Below are positions 36,935 to 49,156 of a stretch of 64,000 nucleotides of DNA, one piece after another. How positions within the stretch are numbered: the stretch's first letter is position 1; every line of letters starts with the position of its first letter. Origin of the DNA: Xylaria sp. FL1777 (lineage: Eukaryota; Ascomycota; Sordariomycetes; Xylariales; Xylariaceae); NCBI GenBank assembly GCA_022578965.1, contig MU400508.1, forward strand, positions 496,001-560,000, read 5' to 3'. Made by a program: the position numbers and the translations under genes. Under the pieces are notes generated by a model. That model made no database searches. It was not told the origin of the DNA and saw nothing but the letters and a program-made list of their open reading frames with translations.

Positions 36935-38154
36935 CGTGGTGCGAGAGCTTCACAATAGCGGGCGAGAGCTGCAGAGTCGTCGGAGATGGATGGAAGCAGA
37001 GTCACAAATAATGAAGCCAATGCAGGAGCAGAGGCCGCTCAGCACCCTCAGCAGCGGCGACAAGAAGCGTGGAGATTTAGAGAATGTCGCTGAGGCGGAT
37101 GTGCCGTGTGGGCGCAAAGAAGTCGGCAAAGGCACGAAGCTCAGAGTCGGTTGCGCCGACGGGAGGAATTAGGTGCGGACGTGCGCTGCAGGGGATGGGA
37201 GAGGTGTTGAATGGACGAGCAGCAGGCTGTATTTCTCTTAACCCGAATGGTCTGTCCAGCAGCACCGAATCAGATGCTGTTCGATGTTCAAGGAAAATCA
37301 GCTGCAGAGGTGGGGAGGAATCGCGGTCGCAAAGAGGCTCGTGTGGTGCGTTCACGGTAGGTTGAGGCGACGCGATGCGATGCTCGTCGCATAATAGGAT
37401 AAGTAGGTATAACTTCAAATTATAAGCTACTAACCTCGTACAATGATTGCCCAGGAGGGAGTCGCGAAAATCAGACCGGAGTCGTGTTGGTTGCGAAGGG
37501 ATTAGCCTGGGCAGAGGCACGTCTGCACAGACCATACGGTACCTAGGTACAAGGCTAGTACGTTACTCGGTGTAGTGGAATCGGTAAAGCGGGGTGTTTC
37601 TTATAGCAGTGTGGATGGTACTCGAGATGAGACTGAACACAGGGCATTCAACCTTGGAAGTTAGTGACACCTTCATGAAACCAAGGACGGCAGGTTCTTG
37701 AAAAGTTTTAAGAAATATCCCACATGTGCCTTCCCTAGATATATATTATATGTGTGTGCTATTAGGTAATTGCGTGCCTACACATCTACATGTACATACC
37801 TGGTATGTGAAGTGAAACATGTCGCTATCTACATAGTAGGTACCTAAAGCCTACTGCGTAAAGTAGGTAGGTACTATGTACATCCCATCCTATTCTCCTC
37901 GTCTTCGTCGCCCTTGTCCTTCTTGCCCTCCTCGCCCTCCTCCTTCTCTTCCTCTCTCCTCGCCAACCGAGGATTAGGGATCAGTGAGACGTCTCTTCAT
38001 ACCAGCTTAGAAAATATAGAACGTCAAAGCGATTTGTTCCTCTGCCCCCAAGTGACTAACCCCTGATTCCAATGCTACACCTCCCTATTATTTAGTCTAA
38101 GCCATCAAGGACGGACTACTACTTGTACGAACGAACCTATTCTATAGCCTTGCA
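36935..38154. other. Divergent promoter region between RSC9 and the 38155 gene
   Basis: Shared upstream sequence of two divergent genes. An open frame of 152 codons on the minus strand (37077-37535) has no conserved features and overlaps the expected RSC9 leader. Palindromic GGTACCTAGGTAC lies at about 37540-37552. A long C/T tract at about 37885-37965 precedes the 38155 gene and looks like its pyrimidine-rich leader. Confidence 0.5.
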
Positions 38155-39765
38155 ATGCAGCCATGGCCTCCACCCGGCAATCAGAGCCGGTACTTTCGCA
38201 GTGGTATTGGGGATGGCTCAGTATCGCAAAACCAAGGTCGGTTATTTCCTCTTCTGCCTCACACGTCTCGCTCGCCAGGAGCAATTGCAGCACCTAAGAG
38301 CCCCATGCCACCCCTTCTTCTCCGCCAACAGCCACATCCATTCTTTGCTAGTGGCCCGGCAGCAACAGGATATATCCCTCAGCAGTCTGCGAGATACTAT
38401 AGAAATTCAGGTCTACAGCAACCTATAATTCCCTTGCGAGAAGAATTCTCTACAGTGAACAATATTCGCGGCGTTGATGGGCCAATGGCTCTGGAAGGGC
38501 TAGGACAAGTTCGTCCATATTCAGTCCCTTCCTCCTATATGCAGACATCCCAACCCAATTACGAGCACTCTGCTCAAGAAATTCCAAGACCAGCAAGTGT
38601 TACCTACAAAAGCACACAGACACCTCTTGACCTTAACCGCCCTGCTATGCAACCGCTACATGAAGGGGAGAAACTAGGGTTTCCTCCACCCAAACGAGGC
38701 GTTCCGGAAGACCAGTGTTTTGAGGACGACTTCATTCCTCCCAAGCGTATCCTCCCCTTTCCCACAAAAAAAGGAGCCAAGACACAGATGGTGCACTCAG
38801 AGACACAGCGCGAGACCATGACCATAGAGTCTCCTTCATCAAAAAGAGTGCCGACGAACACAAAACAAGTTCACCAATGCACTACTGAGGAGCCGACTTC
38901 ATCGCGCGTGACTGCTAAAAAGGTCGAAGCTTCGGCATCTCAGTCGCAAAGCTCGAATAAACGAGCAAATAGCAAGGAGAACATGCCCAAACGTTTAGCC
39001 AACCCAGACAGTACCTCCGCCGATAATTTCCGCTCTTCTAAACGGCCCAAGATTAAATTCACTAATTGCCATGCTTTACAGCGTGAGCATAACACGTCCA
39101 TGTCTACATCCGTAACTGCGCATATGAGTAAGGGCACATCTCAGGAACCTCGGCCTAGACGAATTTCTTCGGAGAATTCACAAGGTGGTAGTATCAACGG
39201 GACGGTTGGATCCATCACTGATAATGCGTCTGTGGGTGTGAGTATGTGTGAGGCATACGCGGCCCTTCCTCGAGAAGAAAACCTATCCCATCCACACCCT
39301 ATCGAGGCTGACGGGGATCTCGAGTGTGAAAAAACCTTAAGTATTTCCGCTCTAGAAGATTCGCATTCTGCCATGATTACCCCTTCCCTTTCTAAACCTA
39401 AAGCCTCAAAACAACCGTTGCTTGGAACTGCCTCTATAAATGGTAAGCTGGCGCATATGCATCATGATATTTCAACATATACGAAGACCAAGCGATCAGC
39501 GTCTCAAGACACTACCGTGTCATCGACGAGTACTAAACTATCATGTACCGCAGGGAATGAAGATATCACGGAAGTAAAAGCTTCTTCCAATCCGATGGTG
39601 ATGATCGACGAGATGATGGTACTCCAGCAGGAAATAAGTGAAATCGTTAGTACCCGTCTTCAGCAAGGGAATGCCGATTTGCTGGATGCGCTTCATGGTG
39701 AGATTATAATCAAGATGGCCTCGAAGGACAGAGAGATTTATGAAGCCGTAAGCCGGATGTTATGA
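38155..39765 (+). CDS. Unrecognised disordered protein with KEN-like motif
   Basis: Single-exon open frame of 536 residues starting ATGCAGCCATGGCC after a C/T-rich leader. I do not recognise the family. Composition is Ser/Thr/Pro/Lys-rich and mostly disordered. Visible elements are basic clusters that could be nuclear signals (SSNKRANSKENMPKR, SSKRPKIKF near residues 265-305), a KEN sequence inside the first of them (an APC/C degron form if exposed), and a short helical C-terminus of about 55 residues (VMIDEMMVLQQEISEIVSTR and on to the stop) that may be the conserved part. No intron is required. It converges on the CTR86 gene 445 bp away. A nuclear, possibly cell-cycle-controlled protein is an inference only. 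Confidence 0.75.
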   Translation: MQPWPPPGNQSRYFRSGIGDGSVSQNQGRLFPLLPHTSRSPGAIAAPKSPMPPLLLRQQPHPFFASGPAATGYIPQQSARYYRNSGLQQPIIPLREEFSTVNNIRGVDGPMALEGLGQVRPYSVPSSYMQTSQPNYEHSAQEIPRPASVTYKSTQTPLDLNRPAMQPLHEGEKLGFPPPKRGVPEDQCFEDDFIPPKRILPFPTKKGAKTQMVHSETQRETMTIESPSSKRVPTNTKQVHQCTTEEPTSSRVTAKKVEASASQSQSSNKRANSKENMPKRLANPDSTSADNFRSSKRPKIKFTNCHALQREHNTSMSTSVTAHMSKGTSQEPRPRRISSENSQGGSINGTVGSITDNASVGVSMCEAYAALPREENLSHPHPIEADGDLECEKTLSISALEDSHSAMITPSLSKPKASKQPLLGTASINGKLAHMHHDISTYTKTKRSASQDTTVSSTSTKLSCTAGNEDITEVKASSNPMVMIDEMMVLQQEISEIVSTRLQQGNADLLDALHGEIIIKMASKDREIYEAVSRML

Positions 39766-40210
39766 TCATGAAACCGAGGTCACGATGCGAGAAAATATAT
39801 TGGGCAAATGACGGTGTGATTGTGTATGGCTTTGCGAAGTCGCAGCTTTACATTAGCTAATCATCTCCTTTCTTTTCCTCTATATTCTTTAGTAATGTCA
39901 GTGATTGTTTTAACGTGAGGAACCCCAGTTGCCAGACACAGACACAGGAGAGAGAGTGAGTGAGAGAGGAGCCGCTTACGAAAGAATAGAGAACTTTTCA
40001 TTTTATCATTATTCTGGACAAAAAGTGGATATATGCACTCATCATCTAGCCCTCAACACTACCCGGAACGCCAGAAACAACCTATATGCATTACCTACGC
40101 CGATCCTATGCACTGAACTCCTACCAGGAAAAAAAAAAACAAAAAATTAACAGCATCTTATGACAAATCGTATGCTATATAGCATATGTATTGTTCTCCC
40201 CTGCTCAACT
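39766..40210. other. Convergent spacer, 38155 gene / CTR86
   Basis: 3' flanks of two convergent genes. It contains a GA-rich run near 39946-39970 and poly-A at about 40130-40147. No gene seen. Confidence 0.5.
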
Positions 40211-43152
40211 TCACATGAATTCCTCATCTTCCGTCTCATCAGCATCTACAGCGTCCGCTTCCTGCCGTGCTTTAGGGTCGCCAGAGACCGTGAGCGCGAG
40301 GAGGTCATTCACAAGTTCCTCACTGCGACTCTTATTTTCTTCTAGCCTGCGAGCCAGAGCAGCGGCTTGACTTCGACTCGCCGCTAGGTTCGCCTCGAAA
40401 TTGAACGTCTCGACCTTCCCGGGATGGTTGCTTTCAGGGGTGGCGGCGTTGGCGGCAGGTGCGCTGGCGCTACGAACCTGGATTTTTACCTCGCCGGGGA
40501 CGCCGTCGATGCGGACGGGCTGCGCCTGCCCACCAGTGACGGGGCGATTCTGGTTCGTGCTGATGAGATTCTGGAGAAAGGCTGCGGCGTCCGGGGACCC
40601 ATCCATGAGCCACTTAAGACATAATTGGGTGCGCTCCCGGCAGAAGCGATTGTTGTCGTCGTATAGACAACAGTTGAGAAGAGCTACTATACCATTGTGT
40701 TTGACGATCTGCAGCTGAACAGCCGGGTTGCCGGGGGAGGTTTGGCCGGGCGGCGGTTGTAATAGCGCGGCTAAAATGGAGAGAACTTGACCTTTGATCC
40801 CAGCCCACGGGAACTCGTGAGGAGGCTCGGATAGCGGCGGAGGGGGGGGAGGGGGAGGAGGCGGCGGATTGCTGGATGAGGATGGTTGTGGGGTTAGCAC
40901 GGAAGCGGAGCTTGCCGCCGCGACGTCGTTGCGTCGATTGACTGGCAATGGTGCTCTCTCGACAGCAAGGTCTAGGCCTTCGAGTAACTTGAGGAGATCA
41001 TATACGGCATCGTAGTCGATGAGGTGTTGGCGCAGAGGATATATGTCGGCTATAGTGTAGAGGAAGTCGAGGAATTGTACAAGACCATCTTTTGCGCGCT
41101 CCAAGTCCCAGTTATCTACAGGAAAGTCAGCGGGATCGATTGTGCCATCCCGGACTTCACCTTGAATACGCATCAAGGCAATACACTCCGGTGCTATTCG
41201 GTTGCGGAATATGGTATAGAAATAATGTAACATGCGACTCAGTCGGAAATCCGGATTCGCAAGACGGCTCTCGGGATCTCCCTTAGGGTCCGGATCTGGA
41301 TTGTAATTATTGGAAGGAAGGAGTGCAGTGCGTGCCAAGTAGGTAATCAGACGTAAGAGAACAGTTTGGGCAGGTGACATTATGTCCTTAGGACTCCTAA
41401 CTGCTTCCCAAGTATGATGTATGAGACAGCTTTCATGGAGTGCCTGAACGATCTGACTGCTGATTTGGAAAATTAAAGATTGTTCATCTTTTTCCCAGAC
41501 TGCGATAAATACGAGCATCTCTCTGAGAAGATTTCTACCACACTCCGTAGCAAGCATTATGCGACAACGGGCTTGTTGTAGGCTTTCACCGTGTCGTGTT
41601 AGTCCAGACCCGGTAGAGTCGAGGATACATGATTTTATGATCATATGTAGAGCCTCTATCTGTTTCGGGTCCAGGATGTTTGGTACCTCGGTAAGAAGAC
41701 CCGTCATGGGCCCTTCTCCATACGAATCATCGTCATCAGCCTCTTCCTCATACTCGTCATACTCAGGAGCATAATGCGGCGTGTCTTGCGGTGGTTGGGT
41801 AGGCCACTCCTGGACAGCAGTATCGTCGACATGATGCTCGACGGGATCCCCTGTCTCACCCGGTGACTCTGGGGGTGCGTAACGCGACATGAGATTCTCC
41901 TCGCACTGTCTGATTTTATCATTGAGGATAATAGTCTCAGACTGAGGACTGTCCATGTTTGTTATATTGGGGAGACGAGCTTGGGCCCACCATACATCAA
42001 GCTCATGTGATACACGGCCATATTGCCAGTCTTGTGAAAACTTTTCCTTCGCCTCAGGGTCCCAAGTTGATGGTGTGTCGTCCGTGGCGTCGGAATTTGT
42101 ATAGACAAAAGCGAGGTTATTTTGATGAGGGAACCAGAGATCGGGCTTCTCAGGGTCTTTTGCTTTTAAGTAATCCTGACAAATGACCGCTGCAGGCCGG
42201 GACATGACTGTGTTTCTCTTGATCCAGTTGCGTACTTCTTCCTGGAGATACACACACCTCGGAGACAAGTTCGATCCGACAAGTTCATATCGTTCCTCGG
42301 GATCGGGGTTCAATTCCACGTCAGGTGATTCTATGAACACCCTGTACCAAAAAGTCATCTTGTTTCGATCGTTCTTCGCTATCCAATTATGTGCCTGCTG
42401 CAGGGATGTCACCAAAACCTTCTTGTCTTTGCATAGTCAGTTATCATGTTGGGAGAGCTTGATACGAAATACTTACAGAGTTCGGTGATTTCGTTAAGCT
42501 TCACTCGCGAAGCTTCGTCTTCTGGCATCTCGCCGTCAATGCCCTTACTGAGCACATTTACACATAGGCAGATAGCCTCGATGACTTCGTGGTCAAAGTT
42601 GATGGTTGCTGATAGATTCTGGGGTATCTCAGGGTTTGTTGTGACAAGTAAGTTACGAGCAATGTGCATTAGCTTATTAAGCATCTGCAATGCTTCCTTG
42701 AGCGGTGCATAGTTCTTGATGATGAGAGCAGTGACCTCAGGAGTTGTAATGTCGATGAACCTCGTGGCGACAAAGGGCTCTGATCGCACGCCCAGTGATT
42801 TCTCATTGAGGTCACATATTGCCGCGGAAATAGCTCTTCGTAACCATAGCCAAATACGGATGTTCTTGGACAGAACTTCTCTGCATCGCCACTCATGTGA
42901 GCAAGGCTGCGAAAAACACTCGTGCGTGGAATTAGTGGGCGACTCTTACCTGACATCCTTATACGTATGCGTCTTCTCGAGCGTCTTAGATATTATACTC
43001 ATGACTTTGGTTACCGACTGCGGGCCCATGGCAGGGGACTGCTGGTAATGACCCTCGAGGCAGATGAGGGCGGCAGCAAAGCCTCGCTCCTCGATGGAGT
43101 CCTGCTTCCACATATGGGATGGATCGGTATCTAGTCGTGTAGCCGCCGCCAT
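40211..43152 (-). CDS. CTR86: Ataxin-10/Ctr86 homologue (armadillo-like)
   Basis: Exons 43152-42950, 42880-42477 and 42426-40211 (introns 69 and 50 bp) give 940 residues. The protein is a helical-repeat chain. Its C-terminal part holds the ataxin-10 homology block: KGQVLSILAALLQ, IVKHNGIVALLNCCLYDDNN, RTQLCLKWLMDGSPD (about residues 745-820). This region is the diagnostic feature of ataxin-10 and of yeast Ctr86. A Pro run (about 11 residues) lies just before it and an acidic DEYEEEADDDDS stretch near residue 430. The name 'copper transport protein 86' is historical; no metal-binding or membrane segments are seen here. The second intron acceptor (AAAG) is weak but is the only one I found that keeps frame, preceded by an ideal CTGAC branch. 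The start is the ATG of MAAATRLDTD. Confidence 0.85.
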
Positions 43153-43891
43153 GGTGAAAACCGAACAGGCCCAAGACGGCGAGAGGACACTTCACGATGT
43201 TGTATATGTATATAACAGTATATTTGACAGTTGGTGCAAAGCGTGATGCTCTAGCCCCACCAAAGAGCACAGGCAAGGAATCTTCGGTATGGCGGGGCTT
43301 GGTGAGGCTTGGTGGACGATGAGTCTGTCCCGTGGCACTGGAGAGTAAAGGAAAATGCCTTCAGATTCTCGTTTGGTACTAGACAGTAGGAATAGTCGCA
43401 AGCAACTTATGGTCGTAGTCAAGATACCGAACAGCTGAAGTAGACAGTGATGCTACTCGTTGTATAAGTTAAAAATCCCCTTGAAAACAGAGTTAAGTGA
43501 AGTGCAGTTGGCGGGAGGGAGTGGTGGCGGGGCAGCATTTGTATGCAATTATACCCATGCCAGCAAGGTTAAAGTACATGTAACTCTAAATTAGGCCTAA
43601 GAAATTTAGGTTGGTTGCCCTTAGCAGCGCCTTCAGGTAGGTATCGAGGTACCTAGATTACAGCACGTTTCCTTCTATATTAGTAATGCAACTACCTAGG
43701 TACCTAGGTACTTCCGTTGACGCATAGTATGTAGGTCAAGGCTATCTTCGCAACACTTTTTATATGCGCTAGAAGTCTTCTAGAATACTAAACCCTACAG
43801 GTACGGAAATGTGACGAGAAAGTTGAGGCACAAGAACATTGAAGCAATGCTACGCCCTCAATCCATATCCAACCGGTCGATCCTTCCTTTA
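43153..43891. other. Spacer between CTR86 promoter and FAD oxidase 3' end
   Basis: Upstream region of CTR86 (left) and 3' flank of the oxidase gene (right). It includes the palindromic run ACTACCTAGGTACCTAGGTA at 43690-43709. No gene seen. Confidence 0.5.
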
Positions 43892-46718
43892 TCACTTTAC
43901 CGAGGTTGGTTTCTTACGACACAATCTACTATTCTGCGACGGCAGTATTCCAAACACATAATCTGACATCTGGAAGTCTTCAGACCCCACGGCATTCTGT
44001 GCGTAGAAAACATCCCAAGGGTCAAGCTTCTTCTTCAGCTTGTATAGTCGTTCGTACTGGTCTCCCCAAAAGGATTGTTGGAAATCCGGCTCGATGTACT
44101 ATAACATTCGGAGTCAGCACCTGTCATTTTAAGCGTAGCCTAGGGGGCCTTAAAACCGCGGAAAACTCTAAAATCGCGAAAGTAACGTCAAATTGACTTC
44201 CAAGGATTACTCACATCAGACTCGGACAGGTATGCGCCGGAACCCGGACTGACAGATCGCCAGCGCGGGCCCCAGTCAAAGGTGAGAACACTACTCCAGA
44301 TTTGGATCAACTCTGGATACATACTGGATAAGATGAAGTCAGCATATCTCCCGAAGTCTTGTCTGGTTCCATCTGTTAGATGCCTGAGAAGAAGCAACCT
44401 ATTTGATAAGAAGATAGGTACATAAATGACGGGGAATACCATAGTACTTATTACATACTCCTGAGTCCACTACGGCAGTAAGAGTTAGTATTCGCCATTA
44501 AGAGCAAGCTTTTGAGAGCTTTGGACGTCCAACCGGAAGAAGAATAAATTCAACAATCACTTACTGTCACGGCGTCTATGGCGTGTAAAACCGCCTTCCT
44601 CCACGCCGGATTGACAGCGCTATCCGGATAACCTTGCTTGGGGCTTGGGGCAACATTAAAAGCAAGCACAACGCCGCCACTATCAACAACGTAACGGATT
44701 GCTTCGAATGTTTCAGAGAGTTGGTTCTTATCTTCCCAATTCTCTCTGGGGAATAACCGACTTCCCGGACGTTGTAGGTTCGATCCCCATGCCTCGAGGG
44801 GGAAGTTCTCATCCCACGCGTCGTAGAAATCGTCATATTCCTTGTATACCGGCTTCAGGTCAACACCAATAATACGCGTAGCATTCCAGAATGGTGCGGT
44901 GATCTCCTCAAACTGGGCCTTAGTTAGGTTTGGTGCGAACCATGGCTGCATAGTCCACACATAATTCCCACTCAACGCATTGAGGGAGAAATACGAATAC
45001 ATGCCGGCGTCGGTATACTTAATAAAATCTTCGAAATACTGTCCAGAATTAAGAGTTAGTAATTGCGATTCCAGCAAAGGTTTTACAGTTTAAAAAAATG
45101 AAGAGAAACAATATGCTTAGACTTTGCCAGAAATAAGATGATAAATCGCGTACCGCCCGCAACGTCTGCCAGAATTGGTCCACTAGTACGTCTCTTCCAG
45201 TGGACAAGGTGAAAGTCAGCGTGGTAACTGGTATCTTGGGAAATGCCTTGATAACCATAGAGGTGACAACTCCAAAGGTCGAGCCTCCCCCTCCGCGAAG
45301 GGCCCAGAACAGCTCCGGATTAGAAGTCTCGCTAGCGGTTAAGAAACTGCCATCTGCGGTGACAACTTCCATGGAAAGGACCTCACTAGGTCAGCTACAA
45401 AGCGAGCATTAGGAGCTGATAGGACGAACTTGATCCGAGCCCATGCCATATATGCTTGACAAGGGGGAATGCCCACCGCCCAGAATATAGCCTCCAGTAA
45501 TACCAACAGTCTATACATAAAATAATTAGTTACCTACTACGCCAAAAGTACGATTAACGAAAGCTTACCCTCCCTTCACCACCGACAATAGTGACATTAG
45601 CTTCACGGGCAGCTTTGTAAGCCTCGAAGACTTGAACACCCGCACCCATCTTGAAAGCTGGGCCTTTGTATGACCCCTCTTCGTATTCTTCGTAGAACCG
45701 AATGTCTTTGAGGTGGTGAGTCCAGAGCGATACTGCAAGAGCCGGAATTAGTTATCACCATAATAAGTGCGATTTGTAAGAGTTTTGCGATTAAGAAAAC
45801 TTCTAATATAACGTCTCAAAACGAGAAGATAGTGAAATAGATATTCACTCACGGGAGCCAGCTCCAGTTGACTTCGCCCCAAAGTCATGACCAGTGTTCT
45901 TGATGACGAGCCGGATATTCAGGTTCCTGGCTAGATTGATCGCCAATTGGACCTGAGCGACGGTAGTAACATTCACAGACAATATCGGATATGACCCAAG
46001 CGCACAGTGCGTAGCAAAAGGGTTGACTACCCCAGGGACACAAGTTGTGCCCTGGAATAATATGGCATTTATGGAGGTTGGGTCATCAGCGCTGTTGTCG
46101 GTGTTAGCATAGAATCTTTCTTCATTCGATTGAGCTGTAAATTTACTGGATATAAGAGTCATTGAACCAATTCGATGTAATTGTAGCACATTTTGCGCTA
46201 TCCTGATTCTGGAAATCTGGAAAACAAGGGGAAGCAAAAGGGTTGGTATGTATGAGAGAGCCGCCTAGCAACAAGTTGAACACAGTAGTTGTAACAGTCC
46301 CAGGAAACATGACAGAATCACCGGGGAAGTTCTTGCAATCTTCAGGTGATCTAATCGGAGCAGTAGGATCAGGAAATCTGAAGAGAACCGAGTTGGTTAG
46401 ACTCATATTGGTGAGATTCGCCAAGACATCGTGGGTAAGTTGTCGGGTCTCCCCAGGGAAGAGATCCGCCGTCGCGTTAGAAGATGAGGCATTGAAAACG
46501 GCGAAAGCAGGTGCAACGGTAGACGCATCGGCCGCTTCAAGCCGCCAGAAGACACTAGGTCAGCTTTCATTGGATACACGGTATAGCGACGCTGGTTTGG
46601 TACAGAAGTCATGGAACGACTAACGAAGAATTTGATTGTTCACGACAATTGTCTGGGCCCATCCCTCTGCCAATAGTGCCAGCTCAAGGCTGACTCTGAC
46701 TAGAGTCCAAGACACCAT
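43892..46718 (-). CDS. FAD-linked oxidase, berberine-bridge-enzyme (BBE) type
   Basis: Flavoprotein oxidase of the PCMH/BBE family, probably secreted. My ten-exon model is 46718-46625, 46534-46147, 46091-45853, 45732-45569, 45510-45430, 45381-45154, 45038-44565, 44469-44459, 44398-44215 and 44098-43892, giving 689 residues. A weakly hydrophobic N-terminus leads to [15 protein letters not shown]-binding landmarks are [20 protein letters not shown], whose His would carry FAD, then [17 protein letters not shown] and [13 protein letters not shown]. The second loop has no Cys, so attachment should be by His only. The BBE C-terminus reads [29 protein letters not shown]. Several Asn-X-Ser/Thr sites fit secretion. 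All junctions keep frame, but the first acceptor (GAAG) and the 11-nt exon are unusual, so the exact model is less certain than the family. Substrate is unknown; no biosynthetic cluster surrounds it. Confidence 0.82.
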
Positions 46719-48014
46719 GGCGAGTTATATGGATCAAATGGGACTCGGTCAAGCTTCAAAGAGCTCCAAGAACGACCAAGAACTCATAAATCCATCGGCA
46801 GACTGTCTGATATTAAAGGACCCGGCTCTATGCAAACCCCTACGTATATGGCGAGTGGCTATACTGGAGGTTCCCGAGAAATGTTTCCAGAATTTGCGTA
46901 GGCAGCCAGCACGGAAACGCGACACCTGACCCCAAACGGTGAGATTGGGGATTGCAGTTGTATAACACGGATAAGAACGCCAAGGGGAAGGGTTCATATA
47001 AGACTTTATATAATAAACATGATTAGCCGGGATGCAAAGCATCCATTGTACCGGCATTTGGACGACGATCGTCTCGTGGCTGTAGCTGGACAAGCCTCAT
47101 ATTGGCAATGTAACATGCTTTTATCCTATAATCTAGCATTCAAGATTTGAATGAATGTCGAAAGACTCGCTCTCGCAACCTGGTCGTGTAGACTTTGTGT
47201 GATGTCAGATCATCACGAGTCGGTTCGAATTAGGCTGCGTTGATAGTGCATTTAGTGTATCATGAATACTCTTCATAGCTATGGACTTACTAACCAACGA
47301 GCGCCGGCGATATATTAGGTGCCTAGTAGCTATGATGAGATTATTCGGAGTGTTATTGCTGTCTCCTAATACTAAGAGCGGTTTTCTGAAGCACCAAGAT
47401 CACCCGTCTGCTCTCAACCATCGCGCCTAACTATCAGCTGTTAGAGGTCAAGCTGAATGCGACCATTAAAAAGGCCGAGAAAGCGTCACAGCGCGGCGAC
47501 AGGAGGACAATCTCAGATACAACGCAACATGCATCTGGTGTCTAGCTAGGTAGCTTTTAAGGAGATCGGAAGCGCCATTTAAGTAGGTACTCCTTAATAG
47601 GCTGATTACCTAACCTTAGGTCTACTGCGTAGGTAGGTACATGGAGGTCCTTCTACATAATAATATTTACTTACCTAAGCGCACCCGATAGGCTAAGGGG
47701 TATCGCTGCTGCAGGACCCCTGCACCTGCACCGGCAGCTGCTCCCGATGAATAGACCCATAATAGAGGGGCATAGGAGGGGCTGTAGGCAAACAGAGATA
47801 TCGCAATGGAGGGGCACATCAACGTGCTGGCGATTTTTTCTCTTATCCCTCAGTGTCACTGTTACCTAGACTAGATAGATTAGATAGAGTAAAAGGTATT
47901 AGGTGTTCCATCGGATCAGAAATCAACGACGTCCATTGTTCTTCTAGTAAAGCCTCTTTAATAAAGCCGGATTAGATTTAGACATCGTGTTGACAGCCAT
48001 TTGATCCGACAGCC
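46719..48014. other. Divergent promoter region, FAD oxidase / MTAP
   Basis: About 1.3 kb between divergent start codons. Frames of up to 114 codons exist on the minus strand but show no domain. GTAGGTAGGTAC-type words occur near 47580-47645. No RNA gene found. Confidence 0.45.
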
Positions 48015-49156
48015 ATGTCAGACCTTCCACAGACCTTTGACCGTGCGTGCCAATACATCATCATGTTCCACTCTTCTCCCTCTCTATCTACCTAAGCAAG
48101 CTCTTTGAGCCTCACCATGGCAAACCTGCTGCTAACACGCGTCTCTCTTCTTCTGCTGCAGGACCGGTCAAGATCGCCGTCATCGGCGGCACGGGCCTGT
48201 ACAAGATCGACGGCTACGTGCCCATAGGCCGGGTGAACCCGCTGACGCCGTGGGGGTATCCGTCGGCGCCGATCGCCATCCTCGAGCACGGCGGCGTGCC
48301 GGTGGCCTTCCTGGCGCGGCACGGCGAGCACCACGAGATCGCGCCGCACGAGATCCCCGCCCGCGCCAACATCGCCGCCCTGCGGTCGCTCGGCGTGCGC
48401 GCCGTCGTCAGCTTCTCCGCCGTCGGCTCCCTGCAGGAGGAAGTCCGCCCCATGGACTTCGTCGTCCCCGACCAGGTCATCGACCGCACCAAGGGCATCC
48501 GCCCCTTCACCTTCTTCGAGGACGGGCTCGTCGGCCACATCCCCTTCGCCGACCCCTACGACGACAAGATCGCCCAGGTCGTCAGGAACTGCGCCAAGCA
48601 CATGCAGGGCGACGGCGTCGTGCTGCACCCCAAGGGCACTGCCATCTGCATTGGTAGGCTAGACACATACATATATACACCTACATAAACACACATATAT
48701 TTATGAGTGCGTCGAGAACGAAGTATACTGACACATCACCTCCCTACAGAGGGTCCCCAATTCTCCACCCGCGCCGAATCACACATGTACCGATCCTGGG
48801 GCGGGTCGGTGATCAGCATGTCGCTGCTCCCGGAGGCCAAGCTGGCGCGCGAGGCCGAGCTCGCCTTCCAGGTGATCTGTATGGCGACGGACTACGACTG
48901 CTGGCGGGAGGGCGAGGGCGACGTCGACGTGGCCATGGTGATGGCGCGCATGGGCGGCAACGCCGAGAACGCGCGACGGCTAGTCGGCGCCGTGCTAGAC
49001 GAGCTGGCGCGCCCCGAGAATGCCGACCTCGTCGCCGCCAAGCACCTCGAGGGCGCGTCCGTCGGCGCCGTGGCCTTCTGCACCAAGCCCGAGGGTCGCA
49101 ACCCCGAGGCCCTGAAGAGGGCGCAGTACCTGTTCCCTGGTTTCCTGGAGCAGTAA
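48015..49156 (+). CDS. MEU1: S-methyl-5'-thioadenosine phosphorylase
   Basis: Cleaves methylthioadenosine with phosphate to adenine and methylthioribose-1-phosphate in methionine salvage. Exons 48015-48042, 48162-48653 and 48750-49156 (introns 119 and 96 bp) give 308 residues, typical for the family. The start MSDLPQTFD comes from a 28-nt first exon that joins RPVKIAVIGGTGLY; the alternative open frame running straight through the first intron lacks an ATG. Phosphorylase motifs seen are IGGTGL (phosphate loop), FLARHGEHHEIAPHEIPARA, FSAVGSLQEE, PFADPYDDKI, EGPQFSTRAES (across the second intron) and the purine-site MATDYDCW. The coding sequence is much more GC-rich than its flanks, which produces long antisense shadow frames. 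It converges on MED13. Confidence 0.95.

Noticed and set aside
37077..37535. 152-codon minus-strand frame between RSC9 and the 38155 gene
   Set aside because: No recognisable domain, atypical composition, and placed where the RSC9 leader should be.
44770..44790. GGTTCGATCCCC resembling a tRNA B box
   Set aside because: It lies inside conserved coding sequence of the FAD oxidase on the opposite strand; coincidence.
46535..46718. Early stop in the FAD oxidase reading, suggesting a broken gene
   Set aside because: A 90-bp intron with donor GTTAGT and a GCTGAC branch site rejoins [10 protein letters not shown] to [11 protein letters not shown] in frame; all later junctions also keep frame.
47150..47240. 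GGTTCGAATTAGG resembling a tRNA T-arm/B box
   Set aside because: No matching A box, anticodon arm or acceptor pairing could be drawn around it.
48092..48628. 178-codon minus-strand open frame
   Set aside because: Shadow of the very GC-rich MTAP second exon; its Gly/Asp/Val-rich translation has no motif while the plus strand encodes clear phosphorylase motifs.
43892..49156. Secondary-metabolite cluster around the FAD oxidase
   Set aside because: Neighbours are CTR86 and MTAP, both housekeeping; no synthase, transporter or cluster regulator is present.
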